Part shown: positions 12,701-26,160 of the stretch, one piece after another | Layout of the letters: every line of letters begins with the position of its first letter | Position numbering within the stretch: the first letter of the stretch is position 1 | Assembly (NCBI GenBank): GCA_033063855.1 | Contig: CP093830.1 | Location: forward strand, 21,266,854 to 21,330,853 | Reading direction: 5' to 3' | DNA: 64,000 nt | Source: Smittia aterrima | Taxonomy: Eukaryota > Arthropoda > Insecta > Diptera > Chironomidae | Notes under the pieces: model-generated | The model's database searches: none | The model's input: only the letters and a program-made list of their open reading frames with translations | What the model was told of the DNA's origin: nothing | Position numbers and translations under genes: made by a program

Positions 12701-15700
12701 GAAGCGATTCGGTTGCGGTCGCGCTGTTTGGAGACACAAATGTGAAGAGTACGAGCCCGGGCATTGCTCTCTCTCCTTTTCTTTTTTGCGCGCTGTTTGC
12801 TGCCGGTTGGTCAGCGCGATCATTCTTTATAATTTCAAAACCTTAATGCTCGTAATTTACCATTCAGTTCGCTCTTGTCTTCGTTTTGTTTAAGTTCTCG
12901 TTGTTTTTTTTTTCGTAACATTTTAAGCAAAGCAGGAATGGAAAAGTTTAAAAGTTCCGCAAGACGAATGAAAAGAAGAAGAAAGAGCATGAGACGTGGA
13001 ATCGATAAACTTCAAGTTTAAGAAAAGAAACAATAAAATTTATTAAATCAACAGTACACTGGAAGGGAAGAGGCGAGAGAAGCGAGAAACAAGATGGTGA
13101 ATGGACCGAAACGAAGAGGATGAACTCTCTTGTCTATAATCTCATTAAGGTTCAGCTGGAATCTTGACGGGGCCTCGCTTTTGTGGATATTCTTATCCGA
13201 TTTCGATCAATGTGTTTCGTATTTTCCTCGCTAACGGTTCTATCATCTCTGCTTATTGGGGAAGCTTTGTGTGAAAGTCTTACGAACCATAAATAGCTCA
13301 ATAATGAGCTCATACTCACAATTGTTTGCTTCTTTTCTTCAACAAATTTCTTTTCGTCTATGATTAACAACTAACAAGCGATGGGCTCTTGAAAAGTGTC
13401 AAAGATTGTCGGGAGGCATTTTTATTTTGAATTAAACGAGACGCGACGCTTGAAGAATTTCTTGAGAAAGAAAATGTTTTTTCTTAGTCGGAAAATTTAC
13501 TTCTTTCAACTTTTACCTTTGTGCACAACTTCAAAGACATTTGCGATGAAAGTAATTCTCGTAAGACTCGTGATTGGGGTGGTTTGCGTGTGCAGCAGTG
13601 TCTCTCTCTTCAGTTTTTGCTTGTACATCTTTCTCGCTTTTTACCTAAAAAAATTCAATTTTTTCCTCGTTAATCTTTTGCATGCGCGTCTCTTTCGTTT
13701 CCTCGTGATTCGACTCGGAGCGAAACAGAAACCGGGCAAAGTATTTTGGATTTATGAAATGATTCGCAGTCTGTTCAACTTTGTTTGTCTCCTTCCGATG
13801 CTTCTTCATTCGGATTGCTCGAAGCTGTAGATAAATCTAATTCAAGTGCTTTTCCTCTTCTTGTTCAGCTTCTTTTCCGTCAGTTCGTTTGACAAATCAC
13901 TGACGAATCGTTTGGGGAAGACTTTAACGGGCAGTTGCGCTAATGGCAACGTAATTAGTGAATCCCACTCTCTTTAATGTGCCGTTAAACGACTTATGCT
14001 CATCAAGGTGGCAGTTGACCCGAATATTCATTCCACGGAAAAAAAATATCTTTCCGCATCTGGCGACATGATTGCCCAATTTTAAGAATTGACGTACAGC
14101 GATGACGCCGCTTCATGTTTTTCCATTTATTTTCATGTTATGTCGTCGGGACTGAAAAGTCTTGTTTCATTTCATCCTCCACAAGTAACTCAATCTTTTT
14201 ATGACTCGTCGCGTTGTGATGATGAATGTCTGTCGTTATGAGCGAGATCTCTTCTTCTTTGTTTGTTGAAATGCGATGCCTGCATCGGGAAAGGTCAAAG
14301 TGATCCTTGCGGATGAACGCAGAAAAGTGAAAGGTTCCGATAATTGATTCTTCTCATCACGGTCTCGATAAATTTCATTGAAGTCAAAGTTTCTGATATT
14401 TATTACATTTTTTCGATGCTCTCCTTTCCATCCTTGACCGTTACGAAGCTCTTCATGACATTTAAACCTTTTTTTTCCCTGCTCATCTTTTGCCTTCGTC
14501 TGATTTACACTCGACTGCGCCAAACGATTTCCTTCTTATTTATTTAATCGACAAAAAGCAGCTTCAAGTTGCTTGCTCAATCGAAGAATCAGCGGAATTG
14601 TCGATGCTCGTGTTAATCAAAATGCGAATGCGAGGAGAGCGGCAGGAGAACAAGAAAGAAAACTGTCGATAAAAATAAAATTTATGTGCAAAGAAAATTT
14701 TCTCTGAAATCATTTGCTTATTGGCAAATATCTTTTGAGCACACAGAGACAGAGATGAAGAGCGAGCGCTCTGTGATGTTCAATGAATCTGCCGCAATAT
14801 TTTTGCTGAGTTTTACGACACGAGAAAAAAAAACTGTCACGTCAACAACTTCGCCGATTGTCACACTTCAATGTGAAAAATTGAATGAAATTCGAGGGAG
14901 AAGCGACGACGATCTACATTTTAATTAAAAGCCGAATCGAATGAATAGAGCGTGTCGCTTTTTGTCGACAACGGAAACCTAATTAATTTCACCTCGAAAA
15001 TGCAGAAAAGACGTTTATCGCTTCGAGTGTGTGACGACGTTAATGTCAACTGCGAAAACCTTTCTCAACATTAAGCACAAGCTCAAAGGTCCTGCTTCGA
15101 TTTTCTTTCGTTAGTTTCGTTTGATGCAAAAAACCCGTTTCTGTCGTATCTTTGAACTCAGATAGAGAGAAACCTATTAATATTGAAAGTCGGCAAATAT
15201 ACAATTTCTGCTTGACGGCAAAGCTTTTTTTTTCATAAAACAAAATTAGTCGATAAATTTATAAATAGCGTCAAACAAAATGAAATTGAAATGTCTTCGA
15301 GAGACTTTGTGTTATTTAACTTCCTCTCACTCTCGTGCGCCAAGAAAATAGTCGACGAAAGTGTAGCAATTGCTCGTTCGAATGGAAACGAGAAAGTCAA
15401 ACGCTGACCTGGCTTAGCTTGAAGAAGAGGAAGTCGTTTGGCTCTTTTTATCGATGAATGAAATATTGAACGAGTCTTTCGTCGAATTCAATGTTGAAGC
15501 TACACAAACTTTCCAGTAACAAAAGCTCTTGCTAATAGAATCAAATCAATTCTTCATGCCACGCAGTCATAAACGAAATACTCACAACGAAGGCAAATTT
15601 TTCAGCTCGAAAACATTCAAATGGCGTTGAAAAGAACTGTTTGTACAACAAAGCACATTTTTTATTCACAATTCCGTCAATTTCGACTGCTAATTTATTT

Positions 15701-18700
15701 TTTCTTCTGTCTTTTCTTTAATTCTTCGTCTTCTCCGTTTCATAACACATAAAAAATTGACTCGAAATATTCAAAAGCGACGAGAAGAAATAAACGTGCG
15801 AAACGCTTTTAACAATCGAGTTAAAATATTTTTTTAGGGCTTTTAATCCGAAAGCTACTGAAATTTCCCATCAGCAAGCTCGTTCATGAACTGCTCTAAG
15901 TCTTCGCAAACAAAGCAAAGAAAAACTCTTCAGCTCAACATCTCGTAATTTATTGTGAATATTAGGGAAGCGATGAAAGAATGGAAATGAAAAAGTCACA
16001 TAACCAAAATGGCAAAACGGGCGCTCAAACTTTCCATTTGTATTAATCGCCCAGAACAGAACAAGAAGGAGAACAATTTTAATTGTTCACAACAAGAGAC
16101 TTCTCAGCGAACTCGTATACATTGACAACAATCATCAAAGTTAAAAGAACTTCATGGTTTTTTTACGAGTTTAACTTTTTTTCACGACTTTTTTTTTGTT
16201 GTACTCTGACCTAAATCTACCCTTTGAGTCATGCTTCCTCCTCTGCTACCATTGACCATTCATTAAGCTCGGAAATTGTGAAGAGAGAAACGCTTTTTTT
16301 TGTCTTCTTCCCTTCGCTTTCAAAGCCATTGCCAAGCGAATTCAATGACCTATCTTAACTTGCTGCCCTCGTACGTTGCTCGTATGCTGTCTCCATCTAT
16401 GAATCGTCAACAGTCCGATGATTCCAAATTTGCACTCATCCATATTTAATATTTATAATGGCATATGAATGTAAATGAACGCGTCGCTGTCAATTGTCTA
16501 TGAGTCGTGCTTCGGACAACGACGAAGACGACGAAAGGAAAGGAAAAGAAAAGAGAAATAAGTTTGAAGCATGAGAAAACAAAGTCGAAGCGCGCTAGTC
16601 AGAAAGTGATTTTGAGGAAACAACATTTCGTTCATCCGTGGCAAGAAACGCAAAACCAGTTTTCCTCTCTTATGATTTCATTTCTAGATCGCGCACGGCT
16701 TTAAATGGAGAAAAAAGATTTAACAACGAAATAAGAAAAAAAAAGTTTTCAATCCAACGCGAGCGCGCACTGAAGAATTGTTAATTTTACTTCTTATTGT
16801 TTCTCTTTCCTCATCGATTGGCCCGATTCGCCTCACACTGTACACGAATTTCCAGTTTTCTGATCGTTGTTGTTGTTGCAATTCTGCCGCGACGACGATT
16901 TCGAGACGAAACGAAAAGTAAATCCAAAGCGAACTGCATCACGTTTAAAATTGTTTTTTGGATCGAGAAAAAAAATGATGAAGCGTTGAGGTCAAAAGTA
17001 GACTTTTCTTGTTGTTCATCCTCTCAGCACTGAAGTGAAAACGCTTTGCTTTTATTATGTAAATGTTTATCGAACAATTTGTTTTTCCATTCCGCTTCAC
17101 TCACAACCCGGGTGATGATGATGAATTATTGATGGAATTTTTCTCCTGTTCTTCCCTTTATTTTCTCAATCGCTTCGTATTTCGTTATGTTGATGCCTAA
17201 AGCGATACAGATCTGTCTGTCGAGAAGCATTGCGACTCCTCTCATCTCTCGATTGCGACGTTTCAATTCTCGAGAATTATGAATTCGCAACAAATTTAAT
17301 GGAGTCGTTCGTTTTTTGGGGCTCTGTGCGGTTGAGTGGACACGATGATGTAGAAACGACGAAGCAAGTGAGTGTCAATTCAGCTGTTTCGTAGACTCGG
17401 CAATTTGTTGATCTCAGCACGAACGTCCAGAGCAGAAGAAAAAGTGTATTTATGTTAGATTTTCTGTGTTGTTTGCGGGAACGTAAGCAGCATCATCAGC
17501 AGAAAGTCAAGCACAGTTTGAAAATGCCGAAGCGAAGCACAAACGGTCGGACAGAATTGCAAGTCGAGCGCTTTTTTATTTCGGTGCCGATGAGAATGAG
17601 AACGGCAACTAACTGGAAAAATTATTTCTTCTTGCGTTTGTCAGCAACTTCTCCTCTCTCTCTTGCCTCCTTTAAAAAGATCTTCCTTTATATAACAGTT
17701 TTGCGTGTTCGTGTGCCTTTAATGGGTTAGCGAATGTCTGGGAAGTTCATTCTGCTGTGAATCATGAAGTGAACGTGATACGTTCGTTTCCATGTGCAGA
17801 TTACAAACAATGCCCTTTTATTCTGACGTCGTCAGCGTAATACACATTGAGTCACATTCGTTGCAGCGCTATCGCATTGTGCTGAGTGAAACTTTTACAA
17901 TTTAATGACTCAGCTGCAGTTTATCACCTTCTGTCAACAAATGAAGATCCCAATTATTTGAACGATGGCCTTGAGACGACTGTGCAATTGTTTTTGGCTG
18001 TATCGTCTTTGCTCATCGTCGTCAGCTGGCTAATTTCTGTTTCCGATATAAAAATAAACGACTCAGAAACAATCGTTTACCGCACATATGGCAATGACAA
18101 CGTTTTGCTTCTCTCAAGACGTTGAATCTCAATCATCTCAAGAATTTTCCGATTCAGTTGAAACTAAAAATAAAAGCAAAGAAAATTTGAAATGCAAACG
18201 CTTCTTGAACCAATTTGCTGATGTCGAGAGAGAGTCGTTTGAGAATCGATCAATTCTACGGATCGTTTCTGTTTCTCGCTATTTATAGGTGAGGGATGCT
18301 CATCGCTGTTCTATTTCTATCGCAAAGTTCACACTTAAACATGAACAAGTTGCAGTTTAGTGCACGACCGAGTAATGAGCATCAAAGTATTTTATTAATT
18401 CGATTCATCTCTAAACTCATTCAGGTCGCTTCGTTGTTGTTGCCGTTGAACGACATGAAAATGTGCAAATTCCGCAGAACGATTCGTTCCCAAAGGCAAA
18501 GCGAAATGTTTTTTTTAAATCATTCTGCAATTAAACTGCTTTCGCGATGTATTCATGCACATTGATCGGCGGAAAATAAAAATTTTGTTTACGTGGTGGG
18601 AGCACAAGCGAGCCCCGAGAGATTTGGCGATTTAATTAGTATTCGGATTTAGTATGTGACCCATTTATCGGAAATTTATTCGTTGTTCTGTGTCGCTCAA

Positions 18701-19642
18701 AAAAAAGTTCATCATTCGCATTCGATAAGCCGCGGGAAAATTCTCAGTTTGTGTCACATAAATCTCTTTCTTTTTTGTTTTATGTCCCAAACATGAAAAC
18801 TGAATAAACATTTTAGTTATTCTGAGAGTTTGACAACGGCGCGCAGCCTGCTCTCGTTATAAGACGCGAGATATTTACAAATGGGGAAGCAATTTCCTCC
18901 AAAAACTCCTCTCGCCACAACGTGCATAAAATTTATTTCACCGCAAAATGAATAATGGATTCCTCTTCTTCTCTATCTCACTCCCTTTAAATGCCAGTAA
19001 CGAGATCTGGCAATCACTCATTGTATTGTGTATACGCAAGACTCAAGATCCCCGCGTCGTTTATTGTATCGTTACGAAGTAAACAGCGAAAATAACAACG
19101 ACGGTTTCACACGATTAAAAAGTAAATTCAGTTTTTCTTCGATTCAAACAGCAACAAAAACAATTGAACTCGTAATCAAAGTGTTTTGCTTTTGGTTCAC
19201 TCACGCAATCCATTTTCATGTCCGCGGTCGCTATTGTGAATGAGTTTTGAATCTATTTTTCTTTCGAAAGAGAAAATCATTGGCTGGGTGGAAATGTTCA
19301 GACAGATAATAACTGACATTTCTTAACTTCCCTGCACGCTTGCTTGCTCTGCGAAAACTCTTTCAACGTTTGAGTGTTTACACACGTCAAAAATAGCTTG
19401 AAATGCAATTTAAATTCTATTAAAGAGAGCTACAGATCGCCCCAACCGCATGCTCGTTAATTGAAAAGATTTCTTCCACTCAATCTTCAATTCTGGAATC
19501 GTTTTAGTTTTGGGAGTGTTCGTTAATTTCTATAAATCGGATTGGAAAGCATCAGAGACTAACCTCTCGTTCATTTTTCCCGAGATCGTTGATTCGTTTT
19601 AAACTGCATTTTAATCTCCATTTATGTGATTTTAATTTGTAT

Positions 19643-19675
19643 TCTCTATCTCTCTCTTCCTCTCTCTCTCTCTAT
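19643..19675. repeat. CT/GA simple repeat
   Basis: A run of about 33 bp of TCTC units with single interruptions, the longest of many GAGA-type tracts in the long intron. Confidence 0.8.
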
Positions 19676-22600
19676 CTTGAATCTTTGTAGGGATTTCGCG
19701 TTAACAGACGCGCGCGCTTACTCTCGTCCGATGCAGTAATGACGATCAATAAGAAATTGAGCTGGGTGTGAACTGTAAGTATCATTCTGTATCTCAAACT
19801 CATCTTTAATGCGCGCGCCTTTTGTATCGAGAACGAATGATTTAATTTTCAAGTGCTATGCGGGAGCTGAGTATACATCTCGAGGAAATTAAAACTTTTG
19901 CCTCAAAAGAGAGAGAGAAAAAAAAACTTTTTGCTTCAAACAATTTCCGAAAACTTCCATTTTACTGTTCTAAAAAGAATTTTCCACTCACCCCCAAAAC
20001 TCGTCGTGCTGTGTGAAAAACTTTTTAAATTAACTTCAGAGCAAGAGCAAACTCTTAAGGATTCCGGGTGAAAAATTAAGAGAATGTAAAGGGAGCGAGG
20101 CGGGCGGAGGTTTTGTTCCACCGAAATAAACTTGTACTTGTTCATGCCATAAGACGTGAAAGTTAAGCAAACTTTCTTTGCTCGTTTTCAACTTTAGATT
20201 GATTTGTAAAGTTTTTGCCTCCCTGGGAATGAGTTTTTATCGCGCGAAGATAAGACGGCGAAGGGGGGAAGAGTTTGAAACTTTGTTATAATATGAAGAG
20301 TGTATTATGTCGAAAGTTTAACAGCGTTTTATCGTTGGAAGAAGCGGAGAGCTAGCGAGCGTCTTTAATTAAATTATTTTCTCTCTCCGACTTTGTCAAC
20401 TATCGATCGAGTGACGAGCATGGCTGATGAACTGTCGATGTTTATCTCACACCGAAGTAATTATAGGACTTATAAACTCCTTTCATGACAAACAACATCA
20501 ATTACTTCTTTCTTCTATCCACAACTTTCGTTTTTCCTGAAGCTCTTCCCTTTTTCTCCTCCTCCTCGTCTCCTCTCTTCAAGACAATTAAAATGAAGAA
20601 AAACTTTTCCATCACGCTACTCTTTCCACTCGCCTTTCCGTGCTTATCTCGGTCGCTCGCCTCGGAAGTTTGTTTCAAACAATTTTCTTTATTCAAAAGT
20701 TCTCTTTTTTTACTTCTGTTCGTTTCTTGTTATTTTCAAGATAACTCATGAAAGTTCTATCCAGTATTGACTCCCCGAACGATTGAGGGACTTGCGACGT
20801 TGTCATGAAGCTACACACGAGTTCGTCACTGTCTGAAACAAAAGTTTATCCATTAAAAAATTTCGAAAAAAAAAAATTCTCATAAAGAAATTAAAAGCTT
20901 GAGATTCGCTTTAGCTTGGTCTCGTTTGGCTCAGTGTGCTGAGCAGTTTTTTAATTGAAAACAAGTTGAAACTTTACCATCCGAACAGAAATTAATTCAT
21001 CGCTTTCCAATCACTCGACGGAGGCTTTGAGTATGGAATGAGTCGAGCGAGAACGGGCGAGGCAAATTTGCGAAAAGTTTCAAATTCATTAGCAAAGTTT
21101 GATCAAAATAAGAAGACGAAGGAGGGGAGAAAAGTTTTCTTTCTTTCCCTCTCTCTCTCCTTTGGAAATTTGTTTTCAAAGAAAAAGAAACTCGTTCAAT
21201 TTAGCGACACAATCCGACATCAGCTCCTAATCAGAATCATTGAAAAAACATTTCCCTCTTCGACAGTCGGTTGTCGCAGACATATTTAAGTATCATCGAA
21301 CCATCCCATCGTTTAATCATTTGCAGCAATTTTCTAAATGATGTGCAATGTCGATGCGGTTGGTGTTGTGTCTATATCGCTCCATCCTTTCATCATCCCC
21401 ATCAACTTCGAACATCAAAGCATCAAGAGCATGGGTGACTATGACAATTGAAAGCAATCTCGAGCTAAAGTGAAAGGGGTTGAGTGATTCCATAATCAAG
21501 TCAAATGTATGCGCAAACGAGATGAAACTTTATCTGCTTTAACCTAAATTCAAAAAGGCTTCAGATTCTTTTTTTTTTGTGCTATGTGCACGTAAGCAAC
21601 AAATAAAGTTGCAGTGAAATTCTTTTATCTCTCGCAATCACAAAGCGAGAAAGGGGTTGAGAAGTCTGAATGAGAGAAAATGAAAAGTTTCAATCGACGT
21701 CGTCTCTAGTGCAATGTTGAAGAAGAAAAAAGAATACAAAAGCTGTGAGACTGGGTGGAAGCCAGAGGTGAAAGGAGGGAGTTGAACAAAGATTCTCTTA
21801 GTGGAACGTCATCAGACGACATGCGACGTTGATGATGTCTGCTCTTGACTTTTACGATACGAATAATGTTTTGACTTTTCCGAATAAGAATCTTGTCATT
21901 CGAAGAATTAAATTTTCTTAACTTTATGTCATCTCTTGAATGACAACAATTCGAACAAGGAATTGAAGATATTCCAGTGGCTATAGTAACACGTTGCGTA
22001 AATAAATTCATTTGCTCGCTTCAATTAACGACAACTGTGGTTGAACTAATTTTGCGGACTCGTCCAAACCAAAGCAAGACTAACTAAAGGAGGAGAAAGT
22101 CACCATAACTCACTGTACTGCAATAATCATTCATTGTTGAACCTTTCTGAAACAACATTGCGTTCATCGATCCAGTAAGTCTCCTTTTGTGTAAATCGTT
22201 CACCCATTGAAAGTGCCTCCAACGAAACAAGCGCTCCGTTGAGCATTATGGCATTCATTCATTAATTATACGAGCTTTTCTCATTCCTCAAGCTTCTGAA
22301 AATTTAAATTTGCTGGATTTACTTCTACTTCAGATTTGCAGATGTGTGTTTATGTGAAGGCTTTGCAATTTGAGTGTGAGGCAGCGGAGAATCCTTAAAC
22401 CGAGTACAATGTAAGCCAATTTATATTCCTTTCCCCAACGCTCACATCGTCCTCACATCTCTCTGCCTTCTTTTATGCTTGCGACTTACGAAAATTCTCG
22501 AGTTCCACATGCACAAGCGAAATAGAAAAGCGAGAGCGTCCCCCGATGATAACATTCATTTCTATTCAAATTTAATATCACGTAAAAATATTCCGAGACA

Positions 22601-25600
22601 GCAACATCACACACACGAGAAGAAGAGCGAAGGCAAAAACTAGTAGCAAGAATTTACATTCAATCTGGATTTGAAAGCGAGGCGAAGATGAGATAAATTT
22701 TGCGCTTTATGGCTTTATGTTACACAATGTTCATTGCGGCAGCGAATCTCCGCCCGTTTGTTGCTGCTGCTCCATCTCGTCTTGATGGCGAAAGTTTCTC
22801 TGCTTTGCCAGCGACTTCTTAAGACGTAATCGAGAGAAGGTAACAAGCATTAAAGTTTTGTTCGGAAGTTTAATTACACAATTATTAAACATAAATTACA
22901 TTTGCTCGCAAACTTTTTTTTTTTCGCTTCGAGATCCCTTCGGGGAATGCTGAAAGTTCATCGACAACAATGTTACGATGTTTAAGACGCCGCGTGCTTC
23001 ACGCGACTTTGTAATGAAGGGAAGATAAAATGTTATCTCTTGAGACTTGACTTTTAAAATCAGAGGCACATTAGTTGTAAGTTTAAAATTCAAATCATTC
23101 AATCTTTCAACTAGTAAAGAGGGGAAGCTTAAAACTTTTCGTTCCGCCGACGTGGATTGTCGCGCTCTCTCATTCTTGAGAGTTCACGATGCGGGCAATG
23201 GAATACTACCCAGAGATCGAAAAACTTTTCTTTCTTGAAAAAAAGTTTGATAGAACTTTTCTCTTCGCCGCTGTAAAAAAGTTATGAAAGTCTTTTCTTT
23301 CTCAAGCGCTCTTTCGCCCGAGGAACAAGCGCGAAACTTTTTTGTTTTTGTTTTTGAACACAGCTTTTCTTTCGCTTTTTGTTCAAACTTTTGTCGATGA
23401 AGTTTTCAAAGTTTCCTTTTTCGCCTCAAAGTTGGCGGATGGAAATATCTCTCGTACTCCTTTTAATTTATGCTTCGCAGGCGCTCAAATTCAGTGAAAA
23501 TGTTTTATCGGCGTCGACATCGCGTTCTTCCACTGAGCGGGGTAGAAATAAAGGCTTAATAAGTTTCTTTAAGCACCAGCGTTCTTCGCAAATCTTACAA
23601 AACTTTCTCGCTCTCATCTCGAGGCAGTGTTTTTTTTTAATTATCAAAATAAAGTTTTACTCAAGTAAGTCTCGTTCCTAACATTTTCAAGAATCAGAAG
23701 GAAAGGTTAAATCATCGCGACTTTAGAAGTTTCACAAACTGATTTATCAACCCAACCATTAATAGCATCATCTCGCTCGTAATTACTGTCGAGTGAGTCC
23801 GTATTTGAAAATTGGTGATTAGAAAAAAAAAAGTTCTTCCCTCGCTTTACGGTTCAATAAGCATAAAATCATCTCGTCCGTCGAAATCGTGACAGAAGAG
23901 TTTTTCTCGGAAAAGTTTCTTCTCCTCTCTCTCTCGACGATATTACTTGGCCTACAATAAATTCGTTCCCTTATTTTCCGTTCGAACGGGTGGATGAACA
24001 AGAGGCTTGAGGTACAGCGATACATTCAACAACAACAACGAGAAACAGTGAGAGAGAGAAGAGCAACCAAAAAAGTTTTTTTTCCCAGAAAAGTTCTCCG
24101 TTGGTTGATCACTCACCCAACATTTCTGAAACGATGCCTGGTGTGAGGGTTGATGTTGAACGGGCGCAGAAAGTTACTTTTTTTAATTAAAACTTTGCGT
24201 TTTGAGTTGCCAGAAGTTGGGGATAATTAAAAGAATCAAATTTCATTAGTTAGCAGCATGAAAAATTTACAAAATAACTCGAGACGAGGGGAGCGGAAGA
24301 AGAAAAGTTTTTACTCCCCTCACTGGATTTTGCAGATGCCAGAGTTTCGAAGAGAGCTTCCGCATATCCGATAGACAAATCCAATAAATTGTCAATTTCC
24401 ATGAATAAATTTCAAAGCTTCATCTGAAAAGCGCAAGATGAGAACTCTCCTTGAGTCGAAAGAAAGACGCTGAAAGCAATTTAAACCGAAAGTTCAACGA
24501 GGAAAATAAAATTCAATCAATCTCTGCTTTAAGCACAAACACAACCACGAAATTATTCACTTTCACAATCACAAACGCTCCAACTTCAATTTTCCTTTCC
24601 CTTCGATCTGCATGGTAACGAAATCTCTTTTCTCTTCGGACATGACGCAAAAGTAAATCAGCCGAAGCATCACAATCGCTCCGGAAAGCATGTTCGATTT
24701 TCCTTCTCCCCAAAAATGCTTTCACCCGTCGATATCTTCTCGAAAGCATACAGCAACATATAAATATTAATATCCTCACAGTTCTCTTTCATTCCGGATT
24801 TTTCTCTTCACGAAGAGATGTCTGATTTATGGATCCATTGAAAACGAGGCATGTTCGAGGAAGGAGGCGAAGAAGTCGCATTGCATTCGCCTTGTTGCCG
24901 TTGCCGATGAGGAGGAAAAAAAAAGAGCGAGATGGAATTAAGTTGGGAAAACAGCTATCAAAGTTTTTTTACTTCGTGCTCTCAGGGATTTTCTCTCAGT
25001 CTTCTGCTTTAAATATATTTTTGTTGTGTCGAAAAAGTTTTTCTGTTTTGCTTTTTTTTCCTTTCTTCTTCTTCATTTCAACCCCACACCGTCGTCGAAT
25101 CGAAAAGACGATGAAATGGAGGCATCGAAACATAATAAAGTTTTCCGTCGTTTTATTAAAGCACAACGCCGAACTTTTGCCGGTTAGATGAGAGAGAGAG
25201 TTTTCCCAACTTTTTTTTTTGTTGCCGGGCGTGCATGTGTTGGTAGCAAAGCGACACGCTAGCAAATCGTTTGAGGTGATTACATGAATTGACTGAAAGC
25301 GATGGAGCGAATCAAATTCATGCGCTTAAAGCTTCTGTTCTTGAACTTTCGACACACGCTCTGAAGTTTTGCAAAGCAATTTATGATGAATCGCGATGAT
25401 GTTCTCCGTGTGCGTGTGATTGCGGTTGAGCAACGCATTACTTTCGAGTTCTTTCTTTAATTTGACGTGAAATGAAAAGACAAGAAGTGACGAGGGGCAT
25501 AATAGAATCGACTTTTCAGCCACCCACGCACTTATACCACTTGTCAATTAATATGATTATTCGTTGTGTCGTCGGCTTTTGGATTCCTTGTGACCTGAAT

Positions 25601-26141
25601 GTCGTTCAAACGTCGCTCTCAGTCTTATCGAGGAAAACACGAAAATACATTTTCTCGCCTTCGCGATGAATCGACGAGAGAATAAACATTTTCTATCACG
25701 AAATTCTTTAACTTCATGGGCAAGATATGAGAGCATCCCCTTTAAAGCTTTTGTGTTATCACGCGCAGGAATACACGAGCACACACAAACGTAATGAAAA
25801 TGTGAAAAGGTCGTTTTTCGATTCCCCGACAAACGAAACCTGATGAAGATTCGCTCTCCATTCGGTTGAAGTAGCAAACGAATTGAAGTTTTTTAATAAT
25901 TGATTCGGAACGGACGAGAAATGTTTTCAGGCTAAACGAGATTGATTTTCTCCGTCTTCTCCGTTTTTGCGCTTTGACTTTCTCGCTTTTTATTTGAAAC
26001 CTTGTTTTGTTGTGTACAATGTCATTTCGACTGGCTCCATTCAGCTGCTTGCTGTTTGGCTTCTTCATTCATTGTGAGTCTCGATGAGTCCTTTCCTCTA
26101 CGACAATTCTCCGCTTTATATCATTATGTGATTTTCATTAT

Positions 26142-26160
26142 CCACACACACACACACACA
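26142..26160. repeat. CA microsatellite
   Basis: About nine CA dinucleotides in a row inside the long intron. Confidence 0.85.

Noticed and set aside
13396..13830. 144-codon plus frame in the long intron
   Set aside because: Phe/Leu/Cys-rich translation of T-rich DNA with no domain or conserved motif; fits a chance frame.
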